Shown here: positions 48,949 through 59,707 of the stretch, piece after piece
Layout: every line of letters starts with the position of its first letter
Position numbering within the stretch: the first letter of the stretch is position 1
Assembly (NCBI RefSeq): GCF_002799155.1
Contig: NZ_NERD01000002.1
Span: forward strand, 3,892,501-3,956,500
Length of the DNA stretch: 64,000 bases
Source of the DNA: Stenotrophomonas maltophilia
GTDB lineage: Bacteria; Pseudomonadota; Gammaproteobacteria; Xanthomonadales; Xanthomonadaceae
Direction: 5' to 3'
Translations under genes and position numbers: made by a program
The notes under the pieces: model-generated
What the model was told of the DNA's origin: nothing
The model's input: the letters and a program-made list of their open reading frames with translations, nothing else
Database searches by the model: none

Positions 48949-50658
48949 ATGACTGAGATTCTTGCCATTCTTGCCGCCAGCGTGCTGCTGGCCTGGCCGC
49001 TGGGCCTGTACCTGGCGCGCGTGATGCGCGGCACGCCGATGAAGGTCGACGTGCTGTTCCACTGGATTGAAAAGCCGCTGTACAGAGTGTTCGGCGTCGA
49101 TCCGTCGCGCTCGATGTCTTGGCGCGGCTACGTGCTGGCCTTCGTGCTGAGCAACGTGGTGGTCGCTGTGTTGACCCAGGCGGTGTTCATGACCCAGGCC
49201 TGGCTGCCGCTGAATCCGGACCAGATCCCGAACATGCGCTGGGACACCGCGCTGCACACGATGATCTCGTTCCTGACCAACACCAACCAGCAGCACTATT
49301 CGGGCCAGGCACAGCTGTCCTACCTCTCGCAGATGACCGGCATCACCGGCCTGCAGGTGGTGACACCGATGATGGGCCTGGCGCTGGCGGTGGCGACGCT
49401 GCGCGCGTTGTTCTCGCGTGCGCCGCAGGCCACGGCGGCCAGCGGTACCGGCGATGATCGCCAGGTGGCGGTCGGCAACTACTACGTGGACGTGGTGCGC
49501 CTGTGCGTGCGCTTCCTGCTGCCGCTGTGCCTGGTATGGACCCTGCTGCTGGCCAGCCAGGGCGTACCGTCGACGATGGCCGGTGGGCCGCAGGCCACGC
49601 CGATCGATGCCAGCGCCGGCATGGCCGAACAGAAACTGCCGTTGGGCCCGGTGGCGGCGATGGTCGCGGCCAAGCAGCTGGGTGCCAACGGTGGTGGCTG
49701 GTACGGCCCGAACAGCAGCTTCCCGCTGGAGAACCCGACCCCGCTGTCGAACGCGCTGGAGATCGTCGGCATCCTGCTGGTGCCGATGGCGGTGATCTTC
49801 ATGATCGGCGCGTTCACCGGGCGCCGTCGCTTTGGCGCGCTGGTGCTCAGCTGCATGCTGGGCATGTCGCTGCTGTCCACCGGCGCGATGGTGTGGAGCG
49901 AAGGGCATAGCGCCAGCGCCGCCACCCCGCTGCTGATGGAAGGCAAGGAAGTGCGCTTCGGCGCCGACGGCACGGCGCTGTGGGCGGCGGTGACCACCCA
50001 GGTCTCCAACGGCTCGGTGAACGGCATGCACGATTCGCTGGCGCCGCTGAGCGGTGGCATCGCGATGGTCAACATGCTGGTCAGCGCGATCTGGGGCGGC
50101 ATCGGCTGTGGCCTGCAGCAGTTCATCGTCTATCTGCTGCTGGGCGTGTTCCTGGCCGGGTTGATGACTGGGCGCACGCCGGAACTGTTCGGCCGCAAGC
50201 TGGAGACGCCACAGGTGCGGCTGCTGGCCCTGCTGGTGCTGCTGCAGCCGATCACCCTGCTGGTGTTCACCGCGATCACCCTGGCCGTGCCCGGCCTGGC
50301 CGGCACCTCCAATCCCGGTTTCCATGGCATCAGCCAGGTGTTCTACGAGTATGTCTCGGCCTACGCCAACAACGGCTCGGGCTTCGAAGGGCTGGGTGAC
50401 GCCACGCTGTGGTGGAACCTGAGCTGTTCGCTGGTGCTGCTGCTGGGCCGCTTCCCGCTGCTGATCATCCCGCTGGTGGTGGCCGCACAGCTCGCCGCCA
50501 AGCGCCAGGCGCCGGAGTCTGCCGGCAGCCTGCAGATTGAAACCCCGACCTTCGCCCTGACCCTGGTCTCGGTGATCGTCATCCTGACCGTGCTGCAGTT
50601 CATGCCGGCGCTGGTACTCGGCCCGATCGCCGACCACCTGAGCCTGGGACTGCACTAA
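48949..50658 (+). CDS. kdpA: Potassium-transporting ATPase subunit A
   Basis: 569 residues; the channel-like K+-binding subunit of the high-affinity Kdp pump in the inner membrane. About ten membrane segments. Selectivity-filter motifs include [37 protein letters not shown], and NNGSGFEG. The length is normal, and the gene is part of the kdpFABCDE operon. Confidence 0.97.
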   Translation: MTEILAILAASVLLAWPLGLYLARVMRGTPMKVDVLFHWIEKPLYRVFGVDPSRSMSWRGYVLAFVLSNVVVAVLTQAVFMTQAWLPLNPDQIPNMRWDTALHTMISFLTNTNQQHYSGQAQLSYLSQMTGITGLQVVTPMMGLALAVATLRALFSRAPQATAASGTGDDRQVAVGNYYVDVVRLCVRFLLPLCLVWTLLLASQGVPSTMAGGPQATPIDASAGMAEQKLPLGPVAAMVAAKQLGANGGGWYGPNSSFPLENPTPLSNALEIVGILLVPMAVIFMIGAFTGRRRFGALVLSCMLGMSLLSTGAMVWSEGHSASAATPLLMEGKEVRFGADGTALWAAVTTQVSNGSVNGMHDSLAPLSGGIAMVNMLVSAIWGGIGCGLQQFIVYLLLGVFLAGLMTGRTPELFGRKLETPQVRLLALLVLLQPITLLVFTAITLAVPGLAGTSNPGFHGISQVFYEYVSAYANNGSGFEGLGDATLWWNLSCSLVLLLGRFPLLIIPLVVAAQLAAKRQAPESAGSLQIETPTFALTLVSVIVILTVLQFMPALVLGPIADHLSLGLH

Positions 50659-50668
50659 GGACACCCTG

Positions 50669-52726
50669 ATGAGTACCCAAGCAAGTTCAACCCGTAGTAC
50701 CCATGCACCGCGCCCCGCCCTGCTTGATGGCGCCGGCCTGCGCCGTGCGCTGGTCGAAGCGGTGCGCAAGCTGTCGCCGATGCATCTGGTGCGCAGCCCG
50801 GTGATGGCGGTGGTGATGGCCGGCACGATCGTCGCCGCGATCGTCACCCTGACCGGCAACGCGCCGCTGGGCTTCGGCCTGGCGGTGACCGCGATCCTGC
50901 TGGTGACCGTGTTGTTCGGCAACTTCGCCGAGGCGGTGGCCGAAGCGCGCGGCCGTGGCCAGGCCGCCTCGCTGCGCCGAGCCCGCCAGGACCTGGTGGC
51001 GCGCCGGCTGGCTGCGCCGCAGCCGGGTGCCGCTGAAACCCAGGTGCCGGCCGCCGAACTGCGCCCGGGCGACCACGTGATCGTCAGTGCCGGTGAACTG
51101 GTGCCGGCCGATGGCGAGATCGTGCAGGGCCTGGCCACCATCAATGAAGCGGCGGTGACCGGCGAATCGGCCCCCGTGCTGCGCGAGGCCGGTACCGACC
51201 GCTCCGGCGTGATCGGTGGCACCAAGGTGCTGTCCGACCAGATCATCGTGCGGGTGACCGCCGAACCGGGCCACAGCTTCCTGGACCGGATGATCGCCCT
51301 GGTGGAGGGCGCCAACCGGCAGAAGACCCCGAACGAGATCGCGCTGACCCTGCTGCTGGCGGCGATGACGCTGACCTTCCTGGTGGTGGTGGCGACGCTG
51401 CCGGCCATCGGTGCAGCCGTGGGCGTGCAGGTCGATCCGCTGCTGCTGATCGCGCTGCTGGTGTGCCTGATCCCGACCACCATCGGCGGCCTGCTGCCGG
51501 CCATCGGCATCGCCGGCATGAACCGTGCGCTGGCCGCCAATTTGTTGGCCAAGTCGGGCAAGGCGGTGGAAGTGGCCGGCGACGTCGACGTGCTGCTGCT
51601 GGACAAGACCGGCACCATCACCTACGGCGACCGCCAGGCCAGCCACTTCCATCCGCTGGCCGGCATCGACGCCAGCCAGCTGCGCGAAGCGGCACTGCTG
51701 TCCTCGCTGGCCGACCCGACCCCTGAAGGCAAGTCGATCGTGCGCCTGGCACGCGAACAGGGCTGCACCACCGCCGAACCGGACCATGCCGACTACCTGG
51801 CCTTCAGTGCACAGACCCGCATGTCGGGCGTGGACCTGGAACACGGCCGGCAGATCCGCAAGGGCGCCGCCGATGCGATCCGTGCCCATGTGCAGGCGCT
51901 GGGCGGCAGCGTGCCGGCTGAACTCGGCGGGCGGGTCGAGCAGGTCGCGCGCAATGGTGCCACGCCGCTGGTGGTGGCCGAGGGCCGCCACGTGCTGGGC
52001 GTGATCGAGCTGTCGGACGTGGTCAAGCACGGCATGCGCGAGAAATTCGCACAGCTGCGGGCAATGGGCATCCGCACGGTGATGATCACCGGCGACAACC
52101 CGCTGACCGCCGCCGCCATCGCCGCTGAAGCCGGCGTCGACGACTACATCGCCGAGGCGCGCCCGGAAGACAAGCTGGCGCGCATCCGCCAGGAGCAGGC
52201 CGGTGGCCGCTTGGTGGCGATGGTCGGCGACGGCACCAACGACGCCCCGGCGCTGGCGCAGGCCGACATCGGCCTGGCGATGAACTCCGGTACGCAGGCG
52301 GCGAAGGAGGCCGGCAACATGGTCGACCTCGATTCGGACCCGGCCAAGCTGCTGGCGGTGGTGGAAGTGGGCAAGCAGCAGCTGATCACCCGCGGCGCAC
52401 TGACCACCTTCTCGCTGGCCAACGACGTCTCCAAGTACTTCGCGATCCTGCCGGCGCTGTTCGCCGCGGCCGTTCCGACCATGGCCGCACTGAACGTGAT
52501 GCAGCTGTCCAGCCCGCGCAACGCGGTGCTGGCGGCGCTGATCTTCAACGCCCTGGTGATTCCCGCCCTGATCCCGCTCGCCCTGCGTGGCGTGCGCTTC
52601 CGCCCGGCCACTGCAACGGCGCTGCTGCGCCGGAACATGCTGGTGTACGGCGTCGGTGGCGTACTGCTGCCGTTCGCGGCGATCAAGTTGATCGACCTCC
52701 TCCTTGTCCTGGTATTCGGCGCATGA
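50669..52726 (+). CDS. kdpB: Potassium-transporting ATPase subunit B
   Basis: 685 residues; P-type ATPase subunit that powers K+ uptake. The phosphorylation motif [12 protein letters not shown], the TGES motif ([11 protein letters not shown]), [11 protein letters not shown], and [18 protein letters not shown] are present, with seven or so membrane segments. It overlaps kdpC (ATGA). Confidence 0.97.
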   Translation: MSTQASSTRSTHAPRPALLDGAGLRRALVEAVRKLSPMHLVRSPVMAVVMAGTIVAAIVTLTGNAPLGFGLAVTAILLVTVLFGNFAEAVAEARGRGQAASLRRARQDLVARRLAAPQPGAAETQVPAAELRPGDHVIVSAGELVPADGEIVQGLATINEAAVTGESAPVLREAGTDRSGVIGGTKVLSDQIIVRVTAEPGHSFLDRMIALVEGANRQKTPNEIALTLLLAAMTLTFLVVVATLPAIGAAVGVQVDPLLLIALLVCLIPTTIGGLLPAIGIAGMNRALAANLLAKSGKAVEVAGDVDVLLLDKTGTITYGDRQASHFHPLAGIDASQLREAALLSSLADPTPEGKSIVRLAREQGCTTAEPDHADYLAFSAQTRMSGVDLEHGRQIRKGAADAIRAHVQALGGSVPAELGGRVEQVARNGATPLVVAEGRHVLGVIELSDVVKHGMREKFAQLRAMGIRTVMITGDNPLTAAAIAAEAGVDDYIAEARPEDKLARIRQEQAGGRLVAMVGDGTNDAPALAQADIGLAMNSGTQAAKEAGNMVDLDSDPAKLLAVVEVGKQQLITRGALTTFSLANDVSKYFAILPALFAAAVPTMAALNVMQLSSPRNAVLAALIFNALVIPALIPLALRGVRFRPATATALLRRNMLVYGVGGVLLPFAAIKLIDLLLVLVFGA

Positions 52727-53373
52727 ACCGTTCTGTGTCCACGTCATCTTCCCTTCCGCGCGAACAGAAGGCCGAGGCCCGCGTGGCCAGCCTGCAGGAT
52801 GGCGCCAGCTGGCGCCCGGCGATCGGCCTGGGCCTGGCCACCCTGCTGCTGGCTGGCGCGGTCTACGCCGGTATCGCCACCGGTTTTGCCGGCCTGGCCT
52901 ACCCGACCCAGGCCGAAGGCAGCCTGCTGCGCGATGGAAGCGGCCAGGTGCGCGGCTCGGCATGGTTGTCGCAGCCGTTCACCGGTGACGGCTACTTCCA
53001 GGCACGTCCGTCGGCGGCCAACTACGACCCGATGGCCGCGGCCGGTTCCAACATGGCGCGCAGCAACCCGGCGCTGGCCGAGCGTGTTGCGGCCAGCACG
53101 GCTGCAGTGGCCGCACGCGAAGGTGTCGCCCCGGCGCAGGTGCCGGCGGACCTGGTCACCCAGTCCGCCGGCGGCCTGGATCCGCAGCTGTCGCCTGCCG
53201 CCGTACAACTGCAGGTGGCGCGCGTGGCGCGTGCCCGTGGACTGCCGGTGGAGCGCGTGCAGGCATTGGTGCAGGCGCATACCGAAGGGCGGCAGTGGGG
53301 CCTGTTCGGCCAGCCGCGGGTGAACGTGGTGACACTGAACTTCGCGCTGGACCATGCGGCCAAGGCGCCGTGA
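52723..53373 (+). CDS. kdpC: Potassium-transporting ATPase subunit C
   Basis: 216 residues. One membrane helix ([29 protein letters not shown]) near the N terminus, then a periplasmic domain with [26 protein letters not shown] and [22 protein letters not shown], the family signatures. KdpC acts as a chaperone-like subunit that raises ATP affinity of KdpB. Confidence 0.95.
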   Translation: MNRSVSTSSSLPREQKAEARVASLQDGASWRPAIGLGLATLLLAGAVYAGIATGFAGLAYPTQAEGSLLRDGSGQVRGSAWLSQPFTGDGYFQARPSAANYDPMAAAGSNMARSNPALAERVAASTAAVAAREGVAPAQVPADLVTQSAGGLDPQLSPAAVQLQVARVARARGLPVERVQALVQAHTEGRQWGLFGQPRVNVVTLNFALDHAAKAP

Positions 53374-53400
53374 TGCAGGCCTGCACCGGCGGCGCGCACA

Positions 53401-56085
53401 ATGGCGGCCATGACAACGGCCCCCATGACTGATGCACGTACCCGCCAGGCCGATGCCCTGGTTGAAGGCCTGCAACGCGAAGCCGGCGGCAAGCTGACCG
53501 TGTTCCTCGGCGCGGCGCCGGGCGTAGGCAAGACGTACACCATGCTGACCCGCGCGCAGGAACAGCTGCGCCGCGGCGCCGACCTGGTGGTGGGCCTGGT
53601 GGAAACCCACGGCCGCGCCGATACCCAGGCGCTGCTTGAGGGCCTGCCGCAGCTGCCGCTGAAGGCAGTCGCCTACCACGGCCACACCCTGCAGGAGTTG
53701 GACCTGGATGCCGTGCTCGCACGGCACCCGGCACTGGTGCTGGTGGATGAACTGGCCCACCGCAATGCACCCGGCAGCCGCCATGAGCGGCGCTGGCAGG
53801 ACGTGATGGAGCTGCTGGACGCCGGCATCGACGTCTGGACCACGGTCAATATCCAGCACCTGGAAAGCCTCAACGACGTGGTGATGCGGATCACCGGCGT
53901 GCGCGTGAGCGAAACCGTGCCGGACGGCGTGCTCGACCGCCTGCATGACATCGTGCTGGTCGACCTGCCGCCGCGCGAACTGATCGCGCGCCTGCAGCAA
54001 GGCAAGGTCTATGTGCCCGAACAGGCTGCGCAGGCACTGCAGGCATTCTTCTCGCCGGCCAACCTGACCGCGCTGCGCGAACTGGCGATGCAGGAAGCCG
54101 CCGACCGCGTCGACAGCAGCCTGCGCGAGACCCGCGCCGCGCGTGGCGAAGGCAACCTGCCGTTGCGTCGCGGCGTGCTGGTGGCCATCGATGGGGGTGG
54201 CCAGAGCGAATACCTGGTGCGGGTGGCACGGCGCATCGCCGAACGCCGCGACGCCCCCTGGACCGTGGTGACCGTGCAGGGCCGGCGCCAGGACGAAGCG
54301 ACCCGGCGCGAGATCGACGCGGCCTTCGCACTGGCACGGCGGCTGGGCGGTGACGCCGAACTGCTGCATGGTTCGAGCATCGCCGATGCCCTGCTCGACC
54401 ACGCCGCGCACAATGGCATATCGACCCTGGTACTGGGCCGGACCCGGGAACGTCCCCTGGCGCGGATGTTCAATCGTACCCTGACCCAGCAGTTGATCCA
54501 GCGTGGCGCCCACTACGAGATCACCATCATCAGCACGCCGCAGGCGCGGGCACGCTCACGCCGCGAGAGCCTGCTGCCGCCGGTACGCGGCATCAGCCAT
54601 GAACCGGCGCAGGCACTGATCGCTACCGCGCTGGCCTGTGCGGTGGCATGGCTGGTCGAACGCTGGGTGGGCATGGCCGACCTGTCGATGGTGTTCATCG
54701 TAGCGGTGGTGCTGGTGGCGGCGCGCACGCGCGCCAGCGTGGCGGTGATGGCGGCGATCCTGTGTTTCCTCGCCTACAACTTCCTGTTCATCGCACCCCG
54801 CTTCACCTTCGCCATCGGTGCGCGCCAGGGCGTGATCACCGTGTTCCTGTTCCTGGCCGCTGCACTGGTGGCCGGGCGCCTGGCCTCGCGCCTGCGCATG
54901 CAGGTGATCGCGCTGCGTGCGGCCAACCGCCATGCACGTGCGCGCCAGCAGCTGGGCCGCCAGCTGGCCAGTGCCGCTGGCAACGGCGAGGTGGCACAGG
55001 CGGGTCGGCATGCGCTCGAACAGGCCATGGACGTGCCGGCGTGGCTGCGGATCGGCGCGGATACCGCAACCGGTGGCCGCAGCCAGCCCGGCGATACCGA
55101 CCTGGCCGCCGCCGACTGGGCGTTGCGCCATGGCCAGCCCAGCGGCCGCTTCACCGACACCCTGGCCGGGGCACAGTGGTGGTTCCTGCCGCTGCTGGAT
55201 GGCGAGGACCGCGCCGTCGGCGTGGCCGGCCTGTACCTGCCCGGCGCACAGGCGCGCCTGTTGCCCGAGCAACGGCAGCTGGCCGAAGCAATGGTCGATG
55301 ACATCGCCCAGGCCGCGCTGCGCACGCGGCTGGTGGCCGAACTGGAGCAGGCGCACGTCAACAACGAAACCGAGCGGCTGCGCTCGGCGCTGCTCTCTTC
55401 GGTATCGCACGACCTGCGCTCGCCACTGGCGGCGATGATCGGTTCGGCCGACAGCCTGGCCAGCTACGGTGCGGCGATGGATACGGCTGATCGCCGTGCC
55501 CTGCTGGACACCATCCTGGTCGAAGGCGAACGGCTGGACCGCTACATCCAGAACCTGCTGGACATGACCCGGCTTGGCCATGAAGGGCTGAAGATCAACC
55601 GCGACTGGATCGGCGTGGACGAACTGATCGGCTCGGCCGCGCGGCGCCTGCAGCGCTACCAGCCCAGGGTGCGGCTGGAGCTGGACATCCCGCCTACGCT
55701 GGCGCCGATCTGGGTACACCCGGCACTGGTCGAACAGGCCGTGTTCAACGTGATGGAGAACGCGGCCAAATTCTCGCCGCCCGATGCCGCCGTGCAGGTG
55801 CAGGCGCGCGAACTGGACGGCCAGCTGCGCATCGACGTGATCGATGCCGGCCCCGGCATTCCCGACGACGAGCGTGCGCGCATCTTCGACATGTTCTACA
55901 GCGTCGAACGCGGTGACCGGGGCCGCCACGGCACCGGCCTGGGCCTGACCATCTGCCAGGGCATGATCGGCGCGCATGGCGGCAGCGTGCAGGCGCTGCC
56001 CGGACGCGACGGTCGCGGTACCCTGATCCGCATCACCCTGCCCCTGCTCAAGCCAGCCTCCCACGATGAGTCCGACTCCGATTGA
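53401..56085 (+). CDS. kdpD: Sensor histidine kinase for potassium/turgor
   Basis: About 894 residues. The KdpD N-terminal domain shows Walker A (GAAPGVGKTYTM), then a USP-like domain (RGVLVAIDGGGQSEYLVRVARRIA), four membrane helices (about residues 400-500), a GAF-like region, and the kinase core: H-box SSVSHDLRSPLAAMIG, N-box NVMENAAKFSPP, and G-boxes DAGPGIPDDE and GTGLGLTICQ. It responds to low K+ and phosphorylates KdpE. Starts at 53410 or 53425 are also possible. It overlaps kdpE by 20 bp. Confidence 0.95.
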   Translation: MAAMTTAPMTDARTRQADALVEGLQREAGGKLTVFLGAAPGVGKTYTMLTRAQEQLRRGADLVVGLVETHGRADTQALLEGLPQLPLKAVAYHGHTLQELDLDAVLARHPALVLVDELAHRNAPGSRHERRWQDVMELLDAGIDVWTTVNIQHLESLNDVVMRITGVRVSETVPDGVLDRLHDIVLVDLPPRELIARLQQGKVYVPEQAAQALQAFFSPANLTALRELAMQEAADRVDSSLRETRAARGEGNLPLRRGVLVAIDGGGQSEYLVRVARRIAERRDAPWTVVTVQGRRQDEATRREIDAAFALARRLGGDAELLHGSSIADALLDHAAHNGISTLVLGRTRERPLARMFNRTLTQQLIQRGAHYEITIISTPQARARSRRESLLPPVRGISHEPAQALIATALACAVAWLVERWVGMADLSMVFIVAVVLVAARTRASVAVMAAILCFLAYNFLFIAPRFTFAIGARQGVITVFLFLAAALVAGRLASRLRMQVIALRAANRHARARQQLGRQLASAAGNGEVAQAGRHALEQAMDVPAWLRIGADTATGGRSQPGDTDLAAADWALRHGQPSGRFTDTLAGAQWWFLPLLDGEDRAVGVAGLYLPGAQARLLPEQRQLAEAMVDDIAQAALRTRLVAELEQAHVNNETERLRSALLSSVSHDLRSPLAAMIGSADSLASYGAAMDTADRRALLDTILVEGERLDRYIQNLLDMTRLGHEGLKINRDWIGVDELIGSAARRLQRYQPRVRLELDIPPTLAPIWVHPALVEQAVFNVMENAAKFSPPDAAVQVQARELDGQLRIDVIDAGPGIPDDERARIFDMFYSVERGDRGRHGTGLGLTICQGMIGAHGGSVQALPGRDGRGTLIRITLPLLKPASHDESDSD

Positions 56086-56779
56086 TGCCAGCGTACCGGC
56101 CGCGCGCGTGCTGGTGATCGATGATGAAACCCAGATCCGCCGGTTCCTGGACATCAGCCTGCGCGCGCAGGGCTACCAGGTTAGGCAGGCGGCCACCGGG
56201 CAGGAAGGCCTGCAGCTCGCCGCCAGCGAGGACATGGATCTGGTGATCCTGGACATCGGCCTGCCGGACATGGAAGGCCACGAGGTGCTGGAACAGCTGC
56301 GGCAATGGAGCCAGGTGCCGGTGATCATGCTGACCGTGCGCGCAGGAGAGGCCGAGAAGGTGCGCGCGCTGGATACCGGCGCCAACGACTACGTGACCAA
56401 GCCGTTCGGCACGCAGGAACTGATGGCGCGGGTACGCGCGCTGCTGCGCACGCGCAGCGTGCCGACCGATGGCACACCGCCGGTGTTCGACGATGGCCAC
56501 CTGCACGTGGACCTGGTGCGGCGCGAGGTGGCGCTGGAGGGCGAGCCGGTGGCGTTGACCCGCAAGGAGTATGCATTGCTGTCGCTGCTGCTGCGCAATG
56601 CCGGGCGCGTGGTGACCCAGCCGCAGATCCTGCAGGAGATCTGGGGCCCGACCCACCAGCACGACACGCATTACCTGCGCATCCTGGTCGGCAAGCTTCG
56701 GCACAAGCTGGGCGATTCAGCGCTGGATTCGCGCTACCTGTTCACCGAACCGGGCGTGGGCTTGCGGTTCAAGGGGTGA
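56066..56779 (+). CDS. kdpE: Response regulator of the kdp operon
   Basis: 237 residues. OmpR/PhoB type: receiver domain with VLVIDDETQIRRFLDISL, phosphoacceptor region LVILDIGLPDMEGHEVL, the conserved Lys in DYVTKPFGTQELMARV, and a C-terminal winged helix (LTRKEYALLSLLLRNAGRVVTQPQILQEIWG). It activates kdpFABC in low potassium. Confidence 0.96.
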   Translation: MSPTPIDASVPAARVLVIDDETQIRRFLDISLRAQGYQVRQAATGQEGLQLAASEDMDLVILDIGLPDMEGHEVLEQLRQWSQVPVIMLTVRAGEAEKVRALDTGANDYVTKPFGTQELMARVRALLRTRSVPTDGTPPVFDDGHLHVDLVRREVALEGEPVALTRKEYALLSLLLRNAGRVVTQPQILQEIWGPTHQHDTHYLRILVGKLRHKLGDSALDSRYLFTEPGVGLRFKG

Positions 56780-56782
56780 GGC

Positions 56783-56869
56783 GTGCCGACCAACGGTCGG
56801 CACCCTCCAAAGCGAATGATGTTGATGGTGATGCTGCCGTTGCTCCGGCGGGTACCGGGCGCAGCCCGG
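56783..56869. terminator. Two hairpins between the convergent kdpE and algC genes
   Basis: GTGCCGACC-AAC-GGTCGGCAC (56783-56803) follows kdpE by four bases. CCGGGC-GCA-GCCCGG (56855-56869) lies just after the algC stop on the other strand. Neither has a T tract, so they may be structural repeats of the Stenotrophomonas type that also serve as terminators. Confidence 0.55.
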
Positions 56870-56875
56870 CCCACC

Positions 56876-59221
56876 TCAGAACCCCAGCGGGGTGTCGCCC
56901 AGCACCGGTTGCAGCTGGCTGCGGAACAATGCCTTGATGCGCTCCAGCGCGGCCTCATCGCTGCCCTCGAAACGCAGCACCAGCACCGGCGTGGTGTTGG
57001 AGGCGCGCACCAGGCCCCAGCCATCGGCAAAGTCCACGCGCAGGCCATCGATGGTCGACAGGCGGCCCCCCACATACGGGCTGTCCGGCGACTGTGCGGC
57101 CGCCACCAGCATTGCCACCAGCGCGTGCGGCGTTCCGTCGGCCACCGGTACCTTCAGCTCCGGCGTGGCGACCATCTCGGGTAGTTCGCCCAGCACCTCG
57201 TCCGGAGTCTCCCCGCGCTGGGCAAGGATCTCCAGCAGGCGCGCAGCGGCGTACAGGCCGTCGTCGAAACCGAACCAGCGTTCCTTGAAGAAGAAATGGC
57301 CGCTCATCTCGCCGGCCAGCTCGGCATCGGTCTCGCGCATCTTCGCCTTCATCAGCGAATGCCCGGTCTTCCACATCAGCGGGCTGCCGCCATTGCGCAG
57401 CACATGGTCGGACAGCTTGCCGGTGCACTTCACGTCGTAGATCACCATCGCGCCGGGATTGCGCATCAGCACGTCGGCGGCAAACAGCATCAGCAGGCGG
57501 TCGGCATGGATGATCCTGCCTTCGCCGGTGACCACGCCCAACCGGTCGCCGTCGCCGTCGAAGGCCACGCCGAGGTCGGCGCCGAAGCGCTTGACCGTCT
57601 GCACCAGGTCTTCCAGGTTGGCCGGCTCGCTGGGGTCGGGATGATGGTTGGGGAACGTGCCGTCGACATCGCAGTACAGCGGGATGACGTCGGCGCCGAT
57701 CGCTTCCAGCAGCTGCGGCGCCAGGGCACCGGCCACGCCATTGCCGGCATCGGCCACGACCTTCAGCGGACGGTCCAGCTGCACGTCATCGGCGATGCGC
57801 TGGATGTAATCGGCACTGACATCGCGCTGCTGGTAGTCACCCGGCTCGGCGGCCTGCACCAGGCGGCCCTCGACGATGCGCTGGTAGAGATCAGTGATGG
57901 CATCGCCGGACAGCGTCTCGCCGCCGATGACCACCTTGAAGCCGTTGTATTCCGGTGGATTGTGGCTGCCAGTGACTGCCACGCAGCTGCCGGTACGCAG
58001 GTGGAAGGCCGCGAAGTACACGAGCGGGGTCGGCGCCAGGCCGATGTCGATCACCGCGCAGCCGGCACGGCGCAGGCCCTCGGCCAGCCCGGCCGTCAGC
58101 TCGGGGCCGGACAGCCGACCATCGCGTCCGATCACCACCTCACGCAGCCCCTGCTCCAACACCACGGTACCGATGGCCTGGCCGATCAGCGCCGCGGTCT
58201 TCGGTGTCAGTTCGCTGCCCACCACGCCGCGGATGTCGTAGGCGCGGAAGATTCCGGCAGCCAGTTCTTCGGCTGGCACCGGCGGTGGCGGTGGCGTGGC
58301 ATCGCCACTGCTGGCCACGGCCGCCACCGGTGGCGGCGCCTGCTGCAGGCTCTCGCTCAGGGTCGGGCCATGGTCGGCCTCGGACGCGGCAGCACGGCGC
58401 GGCAATGGCAGCGACTTCGGCAGGCGGCCGCGACCGACCACCAGCAGCACGGCAATAAAGGCCAGCAGCAAGGCAACGATGGCGCTGGCCAGCGCGCCCA
58501 GGCCGAGCGGACCGGCTTCGACATTCGGCACCGACGCGACCAGCCGCAGCGGGGTGCCTGCAACCGGGCGCGCCAAGGCTTCCGCACTTTCGGCCAAGGC
58601 CGGGTTGCCTTGGGTGACCAGATCGAACCCTCCCTGGCGCAGGCCAAGGAAGCCGGCGGATGGCGCACGGACCTGGTCCAGCGGCGAGGTCAGCCGCAGC
58701 AGCGGCTGGCGGACATAGACGACCGCCGGCCCCAGGCTGCCCAGCTGCACCGGCGCGGCCAGGCCGAGGCGGTTGCCGCCGCCATCGCGGACCACGCGCA
58801 GGCTTGGCCTGGCCTCAGCCAGCGCGGCTTCCAGCAGCGCCAGGCGGGCGTACCCGAAGGTAGCCGGGTCGGCATAGGCGTTGCCCAGATCGGCCGCCAG
58901 CACCTCGACCTGCTCGACCCCCGTCCAGCTCTCGCGCAGCGCCAGCGCCGCCGCAGCGGCATCGCCGGCCTGCAGCGCCTGCTGCACGCGGTCGTTCTTC
59001 AGCTGCTGCCGCAGCTGCTGCAACTGGCCCGCGGCGGCCTGCTGCAGGCCCTGCACGGCCTGGTCACGCGCCTCTTCCAGCGCCTGGCCGTTGGCCTCCT
59101 GGCGCCATTGCTGCACCGCGCTCCATCCGAACCAGCCGGCCAGCAGGATCAACAGCCCCCCCAGTAGAGGTGCATTGCGACCCAACGACCGTCCCCGCTG
59201 TCCTTCCCCGATGCCGCTCAT
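56876..59221 (-). CDS. algC: Phosphomannomutase/phosphoglucomutase with membrane-bound N-terminal domain
   Basis: 781 residues. The C-terminal catalytic domain (about residues 325-781) has the active Ser419 in VAVTGSHNPPEYNGFK, the metal loop DGDGDR (555-560), and GEMSGHFFFKERWFGFDDG. It interconverts hexose 1- and 6-phosphates for exopolysaccharide and LPS sugars. Two membrane helices (about 18-35 and 241-262) enclose a periplasmic helical/alpha-beta domain resembling a sensor region. The same long form is known for AlgC of some gammaproteobacteria. Third gene of the coaBC-dut-algC run. Confidence 0.93.
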   Translation of the reverse strand: MSGIGEGQRGRSLGRNAPLLGGLLILLAGWFGWSAVQQWRQEANGQALEEARDQAVQGLQQAAAGQLQQLRQQLKNDRVQQALQAGDAAAAALALRESWTGVEQVEVLAADLGNAYADPATFGYARLALLEAALAEARPSLRVVRDGGGNRLGLAAPVQLGSLGPAVVYVRQPLLRLTSPLDQVRAPSAGFLGLRQGGFDLVTQGNPALAESAEALARPVAGTPLRLVASVPNVEAGPLGLGALASAIVALLLAFIAVLLVVGRGRLPKSLPLPRRAAASEADHGPTLSESLQQAPPPVAAVASSGDATPPPPPVPAEELAAGIFRAYDIRGVVGSELTPKTAALIGQAIGTVVLEQGLREVVIGRDGRLSGPELTAGLAEGLRRAGCAVIDIGLAPTPLVYFAAFHLRTGSCVAVTGSHNPPEYNGFKVVIGGETLSGDAITDLYQRIVEGRLVQAAEPGDYQQRDVSADYIQRIADDVQLDRPLKVVADAGNGVAGALAPQLLEAIGADVIPLYCDVDGTFPNHHPDPSEPANLEDLVQTVKRFGADLGVAFDGDGDRLGVVTGEGRIIHADRLLMLFAADVLMRNPGAMVIYDVKCTGKLSDHVLRNGGSPLMWKTGHSLMKAKMRETDAELAGEMSGHFFFKERWFGFDDGLYAAARLLEILAQRGETPDEVLGELPEMVATPELKVPVADGTPHALVAMLVAAAQSPDSPYVGGRLSTIDGLRVDFADGWGLVRASNTTPVLVLRFEGSDEAALERIKALFRSQLQPVLGDTPLGF

Positions 59222-59233
59222 CGATGTCCCCTG

Positions 59234-59707
59234 TCAACGCACCCCGGTATGGCCGAATCCACCCGCGCCCCGCACGCTGTCGGTGAAAGTATCCACCACC
59301 TGCAGGCTGACGCGGGCAATGGGCACCACCACCAGCTGCGCGATGCGATCGCCCGGCTCGATGGTGAAGGCCTCGCGGCCACGGTTCCAGACGCTGATCA
59401 GCAGCGGCCCCTGGTAGTCGGCATCGATCAGTCCGGTACCGTTGCCCAGCACGATGCCATGCCGATGGCCCAGCCCCGAACGCGGCAGGATCACCGCGCA
59501 CAGGTTCGGGTCGGCAATGTGGATGGCCAGGCCGCTGGGCACCAGCGCGGTGTCACCCGGCTGCAGGGTCATCGCGGTATCCAGTGCTGCGCGCAGGTCC
59601 ATGCCGGCGCTGGCCTCGGTGGCGTAGGCCGGCAGCGGCCAGCTGTCGCCGAAGCGCGGATCAAGCAGCTTGACCTGCAGCGCGTGGGAAAGGGATGCCT
59701 GGGTCAT
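59234..59707 (-). CDS. dut: dUTP diphosphatase
   Basis: 157 residues; hydrolyses dUTP to dUMP to keep uracil out of DNA. The five trimeric dUTPase motifs can be seen: [41 protein letters not shown], and the C-terminal [10 protein letters not shown]. It is ATGA-coupled to coaBC, the standard order. Confidence 0.96.
   Translation of the reverse strand: MTQASLSHALQVKLLDPRFGDSWPLPAYATEASAGMDLRAALDTAMTLQPGDTALVPSGLAIHIADPNLCAVILPRSGLGHRHGIVLGNGTGLIDADYQGPLLISVWNRGREAFTIEPGDRIAQLVVVPIARVSLQVVDTFTDSVRGAGGFGHTGVR

Noticed and set aside
48781..56154. Very long open frames antisense to kdpABDE
   Set aside because: They are shadows of high-GC codon use; kdp genes on the plus strand carry all family motifs and the antisense products are low-complexity His/Gln/Arg-rich.
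57296..59167. Plus-strand open frame of over 600 codons opposite algC
   Set aside because: Composition is typical of antisense high-GC shadow; algC has catalytic motifs and operon context.
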